Of a stretch of DNA of 55,232 nucleotides, positions 8,860 through 18,355 are shown piece after piece. The DNA lies in assembly GCA_017962085.1 (NCBI GenBank), contig JAGCWA010000010.1, positions 1 to 55,232 on the forward strand. The letters are read 5' to 3'. The translations under genes and the position numbers were made by a program. The stretch's first letter is position 1, and each line of letters opens with the position of its first letter. Under the pieces are notes generated by a model. The model had not been told where the DNA came from, searched no databases, and worked only from the letters and a program-made list of their open reading frames with translations. This DNA is from Paludibacteraceae bacterium. Its GTDB lineage: Bacteria > Bacteroidota > Bacteroidia > Bacteroidales > Paludibacteraceae.

Positions 8860-11682
8860 TCAAATCCAATGGCCACACGCAGAAGCCCCGTCTCCGTATT
8901 TCTTCCGCATCGACTCGAGACGGGAGGTCGCATCCAACTCCAACCCCTCCATATTGCGGGAATAGACCAACTTCAGCGGACCGACATAGTCCTTCATCAG
9001 GTTGAGATATTCAGTGGCCATCTCCTTCTGTCCAATCACTTCCGGGACGGCGAAGCATATTCGTTCATAATCCCCCAACACGACGGATTTCTCGTCACGG
9101 ACAATATAATAGCGGGCGTTACCCGTGTTCGAAACGGCCTCCTCGAAGGCTTGGGTGAACTTCTTCTGATCCGCCATGGAGGCATTCCTCAAGCAACACT
9201 CGAAATTTCCGTGCTTATCCAAATGCACATAGAGTGAAACGCTGGAGGTCTCCAGCAAGCCATACTTCCTCATTGTGTAGAGCAAAGACCACGCCATCGA
9301 ACTAAATAACAAATTGAGGTTCCCATGCCTGAGTATACGTTTTTTACACACCGACCTAATCTTAGCATGACTTACCAGAAGGGCGATAGCGCCTGCTATC
9401 CAACAGAAAACATAGGGTATTTTCACAACACAAAGCAGAGCTACAACGCATACAATAAGGACAACTAATCCAACCCTTTGAGAGAATAGATCAGCTATTG
9501 AGAGCCAACGGGTTGTCGTCATGAAACGCCCATAGTTAAAGTTCTCCTCCGGATAGGGCACTCGCACCATCTCGACGAACTCCTCGCCCTTACCCAACGC
9601 CGTGCCCCACTTCTCGCTCAACGCTTCTCTCTGACAAGCCTCCTCCATCACACGGGCATTGTATTTCTCCACCTCCGACGGCAGGAACGAGGTGGGCAAG
9701 GATAGCCGCTCAATACCGCTCTCGATGAGGGGTTCGCCCGTCGACGAGACACCCACGAAGGAACGGAAACGACGACGCATCACCGCCAAGTCTTCCCCGC
9801 CCATCTTTCCATAAGGATCCACACAAGCCAGATGCCAGATGTTGCTCGTCTTGTTCGCATCGGCGGCGGAGCATCGAATCGCCCGTCCCCGCATCTGGTT
9901 CGAACCAACATAGGAGCCTGACAGGCTGGCCATCACCAACGAGTTGACGAATGGAGCATCCCACCCCTCGCCCAGCAGGGATTTCGTGCCGACAAGCACC
10001 TCCACACCGCCTCGCTCGAACAATTCCGTAACAATGCCGACCACGCAACGGAGCTGCCCTTCGTTCTCAAAAGCGACACGCACATAGGCTTCGTCGTAAG
10101 GCAAAGGAGTCACCTGAAGCGCATCCTCCGGCAGACCTTTCTCGAGCGCAATCTCCCGCAAAAGAGGCATCGAGGAGCGCGGCAATAGGATGACAGAACC
10201 CGTCAACACGCCCAACAAAACATCACGGGATGAGCGTCGACGCAACTTCTCGAAGATAGGCAAGACACCGAATTTATTCAAGGGGAGATCATTCACCGGA
10301 CTATTGGGCATGTATTCCTTCCGTATGAAATCGGAGAGGATCACCATGCGCAGACGATGTTGCAGGGAGGCATACTCCGCCTCCACGACACGGACTATAC
10401 TGTCCATTTTCCCCTTCGAGTTCAACAACTTATCCCCCATCCAAACCCGCATAGAAAGGTCGGGCGAACCATCGCGCAGCAATCCGTTCGCCTTCAGTTT
10501 ATCCCTCAGTGTGCGTAAGTGTGCGGGGTCACGTTTCCATTCAGCTTGGTCTTCCTCATCCAGATAAGTGGTCAATAAGACATTCGCCTGGTCGGAGTCG
10601 AAAGGTGGCAAGGCGGAAAAATCAAACTCCTCCACACCCTCCTTCGAGACCTTCTTCCGCATCCAAGGATTCCTTTTCAGAACGGACAGAAGCCCGCCGG
10701 GAAGTGGCGCCTGCTTCGCGATCAGATAGGAAAGCAACGCACAGAAATGGACTATATCCTTGCAGATGAACTCCCAGTTACCCTTCGTGGCCCTTATATA
10801 GGGATGATCCAACATCTCCTTCTGGATCAACGGGTCCTCCATCATCTCTTCATAGACACGGGCAGCCTTCTCCCGATGGGAAGCGATGGACTCTAGCTCA
10901 TCATCCATAGGCATGGAGAGCAACAGCAGATCCTGATGAGGACACAACTCCCTTTCCCGCACCAGTTCCGGCACGGAAATCTCCATATCGATCTCACCAT
11001 TCAAGGCAATATAACGACGCCACTCGGACGGAGTGACATCAAACGGAGGCGTGGCCGTCAACGCGACGGTCTTCACCTTCAGTGCGGACTTCAGCGACAA
11101 CAGGGTCCTCGCCCACTCCTTCTTGAGGTGATGGGCCTCGTCCAAGACAATCGTGCCCACATGGCTCAAACGTTCCGCCAACTCCGTGACAGGAACCGGG
11201 ACGTCAAGAATGAAATCTTCGTCCGCAATCGTTTCATCCTCAGAATCATAGACATAGAGGTCCTTCGACCTCTCTCCACCCGTCACCACGGCATACAAAG
11301 CCTGGTACGTGACAACGGTAAGGAAGCCCGGCTGACGGAGGTCCACGGAGATCCAATCAGGCATCTCCGAAGTCTGTAGGAAGTGTTCGCAGAAGCGTTG
11401 CACCCATTGGTCACGGACCACAATCGTAGGGGCGAACACAACGGTCGGACGGTTCAGACGGAGCGCCACCTCCAAGCCTAAGACGGTCTTGCCCGACCCC
11501 GGAGGCGCCACGATATGCAGACATTCGTCCGAGAGATACTTGTTCAACCCGACCAGCACCCTTTGCTGGTAGCTTCTCCATTGCCCACGGAACCTGACAT
11601 CCTGGGGGAAACGGGACATTGACACCCCCTTCCCATCCAAGTGCTCCAACATATTTTGTTTGGTCAATTCATACTTTCCCAT
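8860..11682 (-). CDS. Large DEAD/DEAH-box helicase with C-terminal membrane segments
   Basis: A 940-residue protein. A superfamily 2 helicase core occupies about residues 30-670: Walker A APPGSGKT, DEAH box IVLDEAHHLKKEW, motif III ALTATPP, and C-terminal motifs GTKSLLGEGWDAP and QMRGRAIR. At about 735-782 there are two adjacent hydrophobic segments (VVLIVCVVALLCVV and FCWIAGAIALLV), followed by a basic stretch and a 150-residue C-terminal domain I do not recognise. Membrane segments are unusual in such helicases. The start is ATG 11682 (MGKYELTKQN); the upstream TTG at 11700 adds only MPFFIA. It stands alone between convergently arranged housekeeping genes. A nucleic-acid surveillance or defence role is possible but is inference. 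Confidence 0.8.
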   Translation of the reverse strand: MGKYELTKQNMLEHLDGKGVSMSRFPQDVRFRGQWRSYQQRVLVGLNKYLSDECLHIVAPPGSGKTVLGLEVALRLNRPTVVFAPTIVVRDQWVQRFCEHFLQTSEMPDWISVDLRQPGFLTVVTYQALYAVVTGGERSKDLYVYDSEDETIADEDFILDVPVPVTELAERLSHVGTIVLDEAHHLKKEWARTLLSLKSALKVKTVALTATPPFDVTPSEWRRYIALNGEIDMEISVPELVRERELCPHQDLLLLSMPMDDELESIASHREKAARVYEEMMEDPLIQKEMLDHPYIRATKGNWEFICKDIVHFCALLSYLIAKQAPLPGGLLSVLKRNPWMRKKVSKEGVEEFDFSALPPFDSDQANVLLTTYLDEEDQAEWKRDPAHLRTLRDKLKANGLLRDGSPDLSMRVWMGDKLLNSKGKMDSIVRVVEAEYASLQHRLRMVILSDFIRKEYMPNSPVNDLPLNKFGVLPIFEKLRRRSSRDVLLGVLTGSVILLPRSSMPLLREIALEKGLPEDALQVTPLPYDEAYVRVAFENEGQLRCVVGIVTELFERGGVEVLVGTKSLLGEGWDAPFVNSLVMASLSGSYVGSNQMRGRAIRCSAADANKTSNIWHLACVDPYGKMGGEDLAVMRRRFRSFVGVSSTGEPLIESGIERLSLPTSFLPSEVEKYNARVMEEACQREALSEKWGTALGKGEEFVEMVRVPYPEENFNYGRFMTTTRWLSIADLFSQRVGLVVLIVCVVALLCVVKIPYVFCWIAGAIALLVSHAKIRSVCKKRILRHGNLNLLFSSMAWSLLYTMRKYGLLETSSVSLYVHLDKHGNFECCLRNASMADQKKFTQAFEEAVSNTGNARYYIVRDEKSVVLGDYERICFAVPEVIGQKEMATEYLNLMKDYVGPLKLVYSRNMEGLELDATSRLESMRKKYGDGASACGHWI

Positions 11683-11821
11683 GGCAATAAAAAAGGGCAA
11701 ACCGACAATCTTCCATCGGTATCAGGATCAGAAAAAAATCCGATATTTTTCCCATAAATTCATGTTCACACGAGGTTCGACACAAGTCAGACTCCCTCCA
11801 TTCCAGCGGGGTAGACCAATC

Positions 11822-12301
11822 CTACCCCACTTGTTTCTTCCAGAACTTATCCGTGATGTTTTGGAGTTTGCACCCCTCCACCACTTTGTAGAGCCGCTGG
11901 TTCGTCGTAGGCGACTTCAGCGGACCGAACTCCGCCATGTAGCGGCCGACCTTCACATAGTCGAAGTCGGTCAAAGGGAATTGGTCCGGCAACTGGTTCT
12001 TGCCGGAATACCAACCCACCTTGAGCTTTTTCTGCGAGTTTTTCTTCAAATAATTTGCCAGATGCGCCACTCCGACGGGGTCCGCATCGCCCCCCATGAA
12101 GCAGACACAAGTGATGTTCCTTCCATACACGCCGAGCAGACCATGCAATTCATCCTCCGTCAGGTCCTTCCCGATGTTGCGCATCAGTTGCGGGCTATGG
12201 CAGCCCACGCAATGGTTCGGGCAGTTGGAGAGGTTGATGGCGAGCGTCACCTCGTCGGGTATCTCCTGGAACACCACATCGTAATCGACATATTTCAGCA
12301 T
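11822..12301 (-). CDS. nrdG: Anaerobic ribonucleotide reductase activating protein (radical SAM)
   Basis: A 159-residue radical SAM enzyme that generates the glycyl radical on NrdD. The cluster motif is C27-x3-C31-x2-C34 in NCPNHCVGCHS, followed by the SAM-binding CFMGGDADP segment. It lies 11 bp downstream of nrdD. The start at 12301 is supported by a rare good Shine-Dalgarno sequence. The alternative TTG at 12316 would overlap the nrdD stop. Confidence 0.95.
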   Translation of the reverse strand: MLKYVDYDVVFQEIPDEVTLAINLSNCPNHCVGCHSPQLMRNIGKDLTEDELHGLLGVYGRNITCVCFMGGDADPVGVAHLANYLKKNSQKKLKVGWYSGKNQLPDQFPLTDFDYVKVGRYMAEFGPLKSPTTNQRLYKVVEGCKLQNITDKFWKKQVG

Positions 12302-12305
12302 ATAT

Positions 12306-12312
12306 CCTCCAA
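12306..12312 (-). promoter_or_regulatory. Shine-Dalgarno site of nrdG
   Basis: The minus strand reads TTGGAGGATATATG. GGAGG sits five bases before the ATG, unusual for this genome and decisive for choosing the 12301 start. Confidence 0.75.
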
Positions 12313-14400
12313 TCAATATTTAGCGTAGAAACGGCGAGCGGCCTCTTCCTGACGAGGCTCGGAGAAGTTGCTAACACGCTTCATGTAACCAATCACACGC
12401 GTCAGGTAATCCACATTCTTGCTATGGCAAGCAGGGCACTCCTTCAAGTAACGTTTGTCGATGTTTCCGCAATCGTTGCAGATAGTGTTCGGAATGTTGA
12501 ACGTGAAGTAGTTGCAACCCTCGTCCGCAGCCACGCGCAACAGTTGTCTGTACTGCTGTTTGGAGAGGTGCTCCTCGAGGTTCATGTGCAATGCCGAACC
12601 ACCCGTCAAATGCTCGATGTACTTCTTTCCGTGGAGCTTGAACTTGTCCACCACGTTCAATGAAGTGTCCTCCACCACATAGAAGTAGCTATTGTAGCAG
12701 TCACGAGGCACGACATAACCATCCTCGCGGTCCCACTTGGCATGTTTCACGCCCACGTTCTCCGCAGGGATCATTTCGCAGTTGAACATCACCTCCTTGG
12801 TTCTGTACTTCTTGTTGTATTGCTCCACCAGACCCAGCACGTTCTGCACGAACTTCACATAGTCCGGATTGTCCTTGATCTCGATGCCGAGGAACTCAGC
12901 AGCCTCCACCAAACCGTTCACACCGATGGTGAGGTATTGGCGGGACATGTTGATGTAACCCGCGTCGAACAATGGGAGCAGGCCACGCTTCTGGAAATCC
13001 TTCAGGTTCTCGTTGTAGGCGAGCTGCACCTTGTGTACGAGGTCGACCACCTCCTCCAAGTAGGAGAGGTAAGGCATACCATTCTTCACCGCATATTGGA
13101 TACAACGGTTCAGGTTGACCGTCAAAACGCTCTTCGAACCCGTGGAGACACCACCGGCGCCCAACGTGTAGCTAAATCCATTGTCCTGGATCTCGTTCCT
13201 CAAGCGGCAGCAGCTACTCAAGGAGTCCGCATTGTCGCTGATGTACGTGAAGAAGGAATGGCCCTCTGCGTACATTTCGGCGGTGAAATCGCCCCACTCC
13301 TCGTCCTTCACCTCACCGTTCTCCGTGAGCAAAGCCATCGTCTCGACAGGGAAGGTCAAAGGAGTCTTCGTGCGCTCTCTGTTGAACCACTTCATGAAGC
13401 GTTTCTGCAACCAGCTGAGAGACTCCCAATCAGGCTTGGAGCCGTCAGGGAAGATAAAGTTCTCGAACAAGCTATTGAAATAGTACTTGTCATAGTAGGA
13501 GATGTTCCAGAACACCGCCTGGAAGTTACGGGCACCAGTCGGTTGGTTGATGGAGTAGACGATCTGCTCGAAGCAGTCCGTGATCACCTTGTCCAAGGAA
13601 CGTTGGCGAACGGAAAGATCCACCACACGCTCAGGATCCTTGTAGTAATCCCTACCGTACTCCTTCCCGATGAAGTAGTTCATGTACATCAGGAACTCAG
13701 GCGTAGCGCACGCACCGCTCAACATGCTGGAGACCATGAAGACCATGTTCACGAAGCCTCCGCAGAAAGACTTCAGGTTGGACGGTTGCTTGGAGTTGCC
13801 TCCGATGGAGAGCGTACCACCGATGAGCCATGGGTACATCGTGATACTTGCGCAATAGTTCGCCAAGCTCGTTTCGTCGTTTTTATAGATAAAGTGGGTG
13901 TTAAGCAATTGTAGATATTTGTCCGACACCTCCTTGCCGTACATCTCCTTCAGACGGTCGGTCAGAAGACGGCGGTTCAAGCGGATGAAGTTGGACTTCG
14001 GCAACTCACCGATCAGCGTGGCGATGTTCTTGTTCTCCACGTTAGCGTTCGCATCGTATTTGCTACCCGTAGCCGAGTTCGTGGCGTTACAGTAGTCGAT
14101 GAGGAACTTCAGCTTGTTACGTACCTCACGGTCTTCCAAGTGCTGCTGACGATAGAGGATGTATGACTTCGCCACCATGTAGTACTTCTCGGACATCAAA
14201 GCCACCTCTACCTGGTTCTGGATCTCCTCCACACTCATTCCGTTGTGGATGCTTACCCTGCTAAGGATCTGGGTCAAGATCTCCTGCGTGGCGAAACTAC
14301 CTACTGAAAGAAACGCGCGGGATATAGCGTTCTTTATCTTATCGATGGAAAAAGGTTCTACAGCGCCATCTCGCTTAACGATGAAAATGTTACCGCTCAT
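12313..14400 (-). CDS. nrdD: Anaerobic ribonucleoside-triphosphate reductase (class III)
   Basis: A 695-residue glycyl-radical enzyme reducing ribonucleoside triphosphates to deoxy forms without oxygen. The N-terminal ATP-cone regulatory domain starts at IFIVKRDGAVEPFSIDKIKN. The C-terminal zinc site is C641-x2-C644...C655-x2-C658, and the radical glycine is G671 in TRVIGYM. Length is close to the E. coli enzyme (about 712). The operon continues into nrdG. The gene has a promoter about 470 bp upstream and therefore a very long 5' leader. Confidence 0.97.
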   Translation of the reverse strand: MSGNIFIVKRDGAVEPFSIDKIKNAISRAFLSVGSFATQEILTQILSRVSIHNGMSVEEIQNQVEVALMSEKYYMVAKSYILYRQQHLEDREVRNKLKFLIDYCNATNSATGSKYDANANVENKNIATLIGELPKSNFIRLNRRLLTDRLKEMYGKEVSDKYLQLLNTHFIYKNDETSLANYCASITMYPWLIGGTLSIGGNSKQPSNLKSFCGGFVNMVFMVSSMLSGACATPEFLMYMNYFIGKEYGRDYYKDPERVVDLSVRQRSLDKVITDCFEQIVYSINQPTGARNFQAVFWNISYYDKYYFNSLFENFIFPDGSKPDWESLSWLQKRFMKWFNRERTKTPLTFPVETMALLTENGEVKDEEWGDFTAEMYAEGHSFFTYISDNADSLSSCCRLRNEIQDNGFSYTLGAGGVSTGSKSVLTVNLNRCIQYAVKNGMPYLSYLEEVVDLVHKVQLAYNENLKDFQKRGLLPLFDAGYINMSRQYLTIGVNGLVEAAEFLGIEIKDNPDYVKFVQNVLGLVEQYNKKYRTKEVMFNCEMIPAENVGVKHAKWDREDGYVVPRDCYNSYFYVVEDTSLNVVDKFKLHGKKYIEHLTGGSALHMNLEEHLSKQQYRQLLRVAADEGCNYFTFNIPNTICNDCGNIDKRYLKECPACHSKNVDYLTRVIGYMKRVSNFSEPRQEEAARRFYAKY

Positions 14401-14860
14401 TATATATTTTTTTTATTATTACATACACACGATTATGGTTTGTTATGGTTCTCAATGACAACCTGGCAGGAGGCGAAGCGAAAACATACCGTACATTAAA
14501 CTGAACGACTTACATCATAATTCAATCACAAACGCTCCAAACATTTCCCGGCTCAAGAATATCACCAAACACTCCCTAGGCTGACACACCGATTCGTCCC
14601 ATACATCCCCGGCCTGTTCCCTGACCGACAATACGCTGAAAGGGGGAAGGCCATACGGCCCACGGACAATTCAGGTCCTCTGTCCGCCCATGCCCAAATC
14701 ATTCGCCTAAAAAGAACAGTCAAACTCACTTGTCTGCACACACAAAAATATATAATATTATATCATCTTAACCGGATTAGAGCATAAAAAGTTATTAACA
14801 CGCCTACACCTCCGATTCCCACTAAGTTTTACCATTTCGGACAACTTTACAATACATGTT
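14401..14860 (-). promoter_or_regulatory. Long, possibly structured 5' leader of nrdDG
   Basis: About 460 nt separate the predicted start of transcription from the nrdD ATG and contain no credible gene. The middle is GC-richer than typical spacers here. It holds hairpins, for example CGGACA (14673-14678) with TGTCCG (14691-14696) and GGCC-ATAC-GGCC (14649-14660). It does not match the cobalamin riboswitch core that I know. A regulatory RNA controlling ribonucleotide reductase is a reasonable hypothesis. Confidence 0.45.
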
Positions 14861-14865
14861 GTACG

Positions 14866-14895
14866 CAAAGTTACCCGCTTATTGAAAAATATCAA
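14866..14895 (-). promoter_or_regulatory. Promoter of nrdDG
   Basis: On the minus strand a -33 TTG (14895-14893) is followed after 19 bases by TAACTTTG (14873-14866), an almost ideal Bacteroidota sigma-70 promoter. Confidence 0.7.
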
Positions 14896-15016
14896 TTTTT
14901 AAATATTTAACAATCAGCACATTAAGTGATTTTAGGCATTTTACAAAACACAAAAAGTTTCCCAAAACGAAAACCAACGGGCAACAAGAGAACGCACAAA
15001 ACGGAAGACTTTTGAC

Positions 15017-15048
15017 AAAAAAAGGATGCGGAAGTGTTTCCGCATCCT
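15017..15048 (-). terminator. Terminator of the porin/DASS transcription unit
   Basis: A perfect 11-bp stem, AGGATGCGGAA with TTCCGCATCCT, with a 4-base loop, followed on the minus strand by seven T residues. It lies 28 bp after the stop of the outer-membrane protein gene. Confidence 0.93.
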
Positions 15049-15075
15049 TAACTTTCGCAAGTGGAACTGTTCCTG

Positions 15076-16434
15076 TTACCAAGCGTATTTCAGCATGGCG
15101 CAGAGCCTATTGTTGATCACATTACGAGTGGCTTCCACATCCGCCCAGGAGTTAACCTCGTCACCATATCCGACATTCGTGAGCTCATACTCCAAACCGA
15201 ATGTCACACCGCTTACCGTGTAAGAGATGGCAGGGCAGACACGCCACATATAGTCGATGTTCTTCACTGAGTTGCGGGCGAAGATCTGATTGCTCTTGTC
15301 CAATTCGTCTTTCGAGCCCAGGTTCTTGGAGAATCCTCCGAAGAGATTAACCTTAAACTTGCTGCCGTAGCACAAATCCACCCAACCCGTAAGCGAGCGG
15401 ATAGGCGTGTACTCCTGTGAATAATCCTTGTTCACCTCTGAAACACCGAAACCGTTGTACATGCTCAAATGGCTGGTATTCTCCGCCAAAAGACCCTTGG
15501 CCTTCACGGAGAACTTGTTTCTCGCATAGTTCACATACAGCATCGGAGAGCAAGTCGTCAGACGCTCATCCACCTGCACCTTCTTTTCTTTGGTCTCCAT
15601 AACCGCATTTCCTGCCTCATCCAAGACATACTTGCCGTCGCTTCCAACCTTCGCCACATCATACTTCACCGTAGCGGTCGTGCGTGGCACGATGGAAAGG
15701 ATGTCCACACCATAACCGATTTTGAATCCATTGATGGAATAGTCGAAGCCCAAGAACATTTCAGGAATCATATTGAACTTAGGGTCATATCCGGTAGGAC
15801 CGACGGTCTTGTACTGAAACTGCCACAATGTAGCATACGTGAAGTTCACGTTAGCCAACTTGAAGTCATAACGCAACTGAGGAGAACGGCTGAATGGCTG
15901 GAACGGAGAACCGGACGCCAAGGCCAACACCTCCGGAAGGTCGCCCGTCATCGGATGCCAAGCCTGACCCATCAACAAGGAGTGTTTCTTGTTTCTCCAT
16001 TGCATCTTATAGTAGGCCTGACGAAGGCGGATCATAAAGTTATTGCCCGTGAATCCACAGAAGTCAGCCTCGATCTTAGCGGTCACGTCCGCATTCAGCG
16101 CACGCACGCCCGACATGTTCAAACCGAGACGGGTGGTGATGGCGAGGAAGTTCATCTCCGACTCGCCGTTCAAGTCATACGAGGAGTTCGCAGGGTCGAA
16201 AGACTCGTCCTTCGGAATCTGCTCGAAGAGACCCGCATTGGTATTGAAGGTCTGGCGAGAGTCATAATACAAATAGTCACGCACAAAACCATAAGGCTTC
16301 AACGTAACCTTACCACCATTCTTAGGTTGATTGGAGAGTTCACCCTCCGAAACCACTTGAGCGACAATCGTATCTTGCGCGAACATTGCGTTCACTGACA
16401 AGAGCATGGCCGCCACGACGAATAAACGTTTCAT
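15076..16434 (-). CDS. Outer-membrane beta-barrel protein (porin-like)
   Basis: A 452-residue protein. It begins with a Sec signal peptide (MKRLFVVAAMLLSVNAMFAQ, cleaved about residue 19-20). The rest is alternating polar/aromatic beta strands without long hydrophobic helices, and the last residue is Trp in LKYAW, typical of outer-membrane insertion signals. It resembles DcaP/porin-like barrels of Bacteroidota, and the substrate cannot be read. Its gene follows that of a DASS anion transporter after 97 bp with a hairpin between. This suggests the barrel passes the same small anions across the outer membrane, which is inference from context. Confidence 0.75.
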   Translation of the reverse strand: MKRLFVVAAMLLSVNAMFAQDTIVAQVVSEGELSNQPKNGGKVTLKPYGFVRDYLYYDSRQTFNTNAGLFEQIPKDESFDPANSSYDLNGESEMNFLAITTRLGLNMSGVRALNADVTAKIEADFCGFTGNNFMIRLRQAYYKMQWRNKKHSLLMGQAWHPMTGDLPEVLALASGSPFQPFSRSPQLRYDFKLANVNFTYATLWQFQYKTVGPTGYDPKFNMIPEMFLGFDYSINGFKIGYGVDILSIVPRTTATVKYDVAKVGSDGKYVLDEAGNAVMETKEKKVQVDERLTTCSPMLYVNYARNKFSVKAKGLLAENTSHLSMYNGFGVSEVNKDYSQEYTPIRSLTGWVDLCYGSKFKVNLFGGFSKNLGSKDELDKSNQIFARNSVKNIDYMWRVCPAISYTVSGVTFGLEYELTNVGYGDEVNSWADVEATRNVINNRLCAMLKYAW

Positions 16435-16461
16435 TTTAATGATTAATTAAGAAAAAGACTA

Positions 16462-16492
16462 CGAGTCGCGGCGAAAAAAACGCCACAACTCG
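16462..16492 (-). terminator. Hairpin between transporter and porin genes (attenuator or RNA processing site)
   Basis: A 12-bp stem (with G-U pairs on the minus strand) CGAGTTGTGGCG / CGCCGCGACTCG around a loop of seven T, followed by a moderately T-rich stretch. It sits 28 bp upstream of the porin ATG, so partial termination or mRNA end protection could set unequal expression of the two genes. Confidence 0.6.
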
Positions 16493-16531
16493 CAGTATGA
16501 TTTGTTATTTTATTTCAGAAGAACCCATGTA

Positions 16532-18103
16532 TTACTTCAACAATCCGCTAAAGTTGAACAATACTACATAGCCGATGACAAGGCTGATGACGCCGACGAT
16601 GATACCCACCAAGGCCATCTCGCTCTGTTTGATGAACCCTTTCGAGTAAGCGATTGCGTTCGGAGGAGTGGAGATCGGCAGTGACATGGCGAACGAAGCG
16701 GAAAGCGCAAGACCTACGATCAATGTGGTAGCGCCGCCATAAGGAGCCAACTTCTCCGCCATGGTTGGATCTTGTGCCAAAGCGCAGAAGATAGGGATCA
16801 ACAAGGCCGCCGTGGCAGAGTTGGACATGAAGGTGGACATCACCAAGCAAAGGATACCGGAACCGATGATCAAAGCGAAGATAGACCAACTCTCGAACGG
16901 AATAGAACCCACGATATGTTTAGACATCGTCATACCATCAGGACCGATCTTACCTTCCAAGCCAACGCCCAAAGCGAAACCACCGGCCACCAGCCAAAGC
17001 ACGTCCCAATCGATCTTCGCCAAATCCTTCTTCTCGAAGACACCCGTGATGCAGAAGACAGCGAACGGAATCAGCGCCACGACATTCGCGTTCACGCCAA
17101 GCAATTCCTTGCCGAACACCCACAACAGGATGGTCACAGCGAAAGTGACATATACGATAATAGCCTTAGGGCTCTTGTCAACTTCGCCCTCCAACTTCAC
17201 CTCGATGCTCTCCTGCTTTACAGGGAACAACCTGCAAAGAAGCATCCAAGCGCAGAAAAGAATCAATGCGGCAACAGGAACCATCACCAACATCCAAGTA
17301 CCGAAGCTGATGTTCACGCCGATCTTCTCCAACCAGCCCACAGCCACAACGTTCGGAGGGGTACCGATTGGGGAACCGATTCCACCGATGTTAGCAGCCA
17401 CCGGAATAGCCAACGCCAAACCGACGCGGCCCTTCTTGTCTGAATCAGGCATCGTGGCCAACACAGGCGTCAAGATGGCAATCATCATGGCAGCCGTAGC
17501 CGTGTTGCTCATGAACATGGAGAGGAGAGCGGTAACGAGCAAGAAACCAAGCATAACAAACTTCGGCTTCGTGCCGAAAGGTTTCAAAATGGATCTTGCC
17601 AATGTAGCGTCCAATTTATATTTGGTCGCGGCGATCGCCAACACGAAACCGCCCATGAAAAGCATCACCGTAGGATCCGCGAAAGCAGCCATGATCGACT
17701 TAGCGGACAAAGTAGGAAGCAATTCGCCCCCGTACAGGACACCCTTCTCCATAGCCTTCTTCACAGCCTCTTTCAAAAGAACATCATTGTCGGCCGACAC
17801 GCCGAAAAGGCTAGCCAACCTATGCAAATTATCCAAATCCTCTATATCACCGTAACTATCATGGAAAAAGCCCAACATACTATTGGAAGTGGCCAACAGC
17901 ATCAACACCATCACCACCACGGATGTACCCCAAATAGGAATAGGTTCCATAATCCACATCACAGCCGCCAAGACAAAAATAGCAATAACTCTCTGCTCCA
18001 CGACAGTCAAACCTTCCACGCCAAACGCACTGGTCGGAAGCAGCCACACCAACAACGTCAAGATTATCGACGCGGCAAATCCAATGATTTTTTTCGTTTC
18101 CAT
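16532..18103 (-). CDS. DASS-family sodium/anion (dicarboxylate) symporter
   Basis: A 523-residue inner-membrane protein with about eleven to thirteen hydrophobic segments. The two SNT-type substrate/sodium motifs of the SLC13/DASS family are present: FMSNTATAAMM in the first half and FMSNSATAALL in the second, with the associated GGIGSPIGTPPN and SLPISTPPNAIA loops. Typical substrates are succinate, malate, fumarate or citrate; which one cannot be decided. I start at ATG 18103 (METKKIIGF); a TTG at 18118 would add five residues. It is followed by the porin-like gene, probably in one transcript. Confidence 0.92.
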   Translation of the reverse strand: METKKIIGFAASIILTLLVWLLPTSAFGVEGLTVVEQRVIAIFVLAAVMWIMEPIPIWGTSVVVMVLMLLATSNSMLGFFHDSYGDIEDLDNLHRLASLFGVSADNDVLLKEAVKKAMEKGVLYGGELLPTLSAKSIMAAFADPTVMLFMGGFVLAIAATKYKLDATLARSILKPFGTKPKFVMLGFLLVTALLSMFMSNTATAAMMIAILTPVLATMPDSDKKGRVGLALAIPVAANIGGIGSPIGTPPNVVAVGWLEKIGVNISFGTWMLVMVPVAALILFCAWMLLCRLFPVKQESIEVKLEGEVDKSPKAIIVYVTFAVTILLWVFGKELLGVNANVVALIPFAVFCITGVFEKKDLAKIDWDVLWLVAGGFALGVGLEGKIGPDGMTMSKHIVGSIPFESWSIFALIIGSGILCLVMSTFMSNSATAALLIPIFCALAQDPTMAEKLAPYGGATTLIVGLALSASFAMSLPISTPPNAIAYSKGFIKQSEMALVGIIVGVISLVIGYVVLFNFSGLLK

Positions 18104-18182
18104 AAATATTTTAGACAAAAATTAATTTCGTACCAATAAATCAATAATCAGGGGATTTCATCACCCTCCCCCAAATGACCTG

Positions 18183-18190
18183 CAAATGTA
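18183..18190 (-). promoter_or_regulatory. Possible -7 element of the DASS transporter gene
   Basis: The minus strand reads TACATTTG, 80 bp before the ATG at 18103. No good -33 box is seen. It lies in the 400-bp divergent region shared with the carboxylase operon. Confidence 0.35.
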
Positions 18191-18323
18191 TATAAATTCA
18201 TTTTACGCGGAACTTGAAAAAACGTTTTTTTTTGAACAAATCTAAAAAACTATGTTATACAGACTATAATCTGAAATATTTAACATAAAAACAAACATTT
18301 TGCACCCATATAAGCATAATTTT

Positions 18324-18355
18324 ATTGAATCTATCAGAAAAAAAACATAACTTTG
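18324..18355 (+). promoter_or_regulatory. Promoter of the acyl-CoA carboxylase operon
   Basis: ATTG (18324-18327), then 20 bases, then TAACTTTG (18348-18355), close to the full consensus. It implies a leader of about 140 nt before the ATG at 18504. Confidence 0.7.

Noticed and set aside
12742-13914. A 390-codon open frame opposite nrdD
   Set aside because: Same effect: His/Val/Leu/Arg-rich antisense of a conserved coding sequence, no independent evidence.
14401-14860. Cobalamin riboswitch in the nrdD leader
   Set aside because: I looked for the conserved B12 box and neighbouring core sequences and did not find them; the leader is left as an unassigned candidate.
15469-16398. A 309-codon open frame opposite the porin-like gene
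   Set aside because: The opposite strand has a signal peptide, barrel pattern and terminator; this frame has none of them.
16761-17855. A 364-codon open frame opposite the DASS transporter
   Set aside because: The minus-strand transporter has all family motifs; the plus-strand frame is its shadow.
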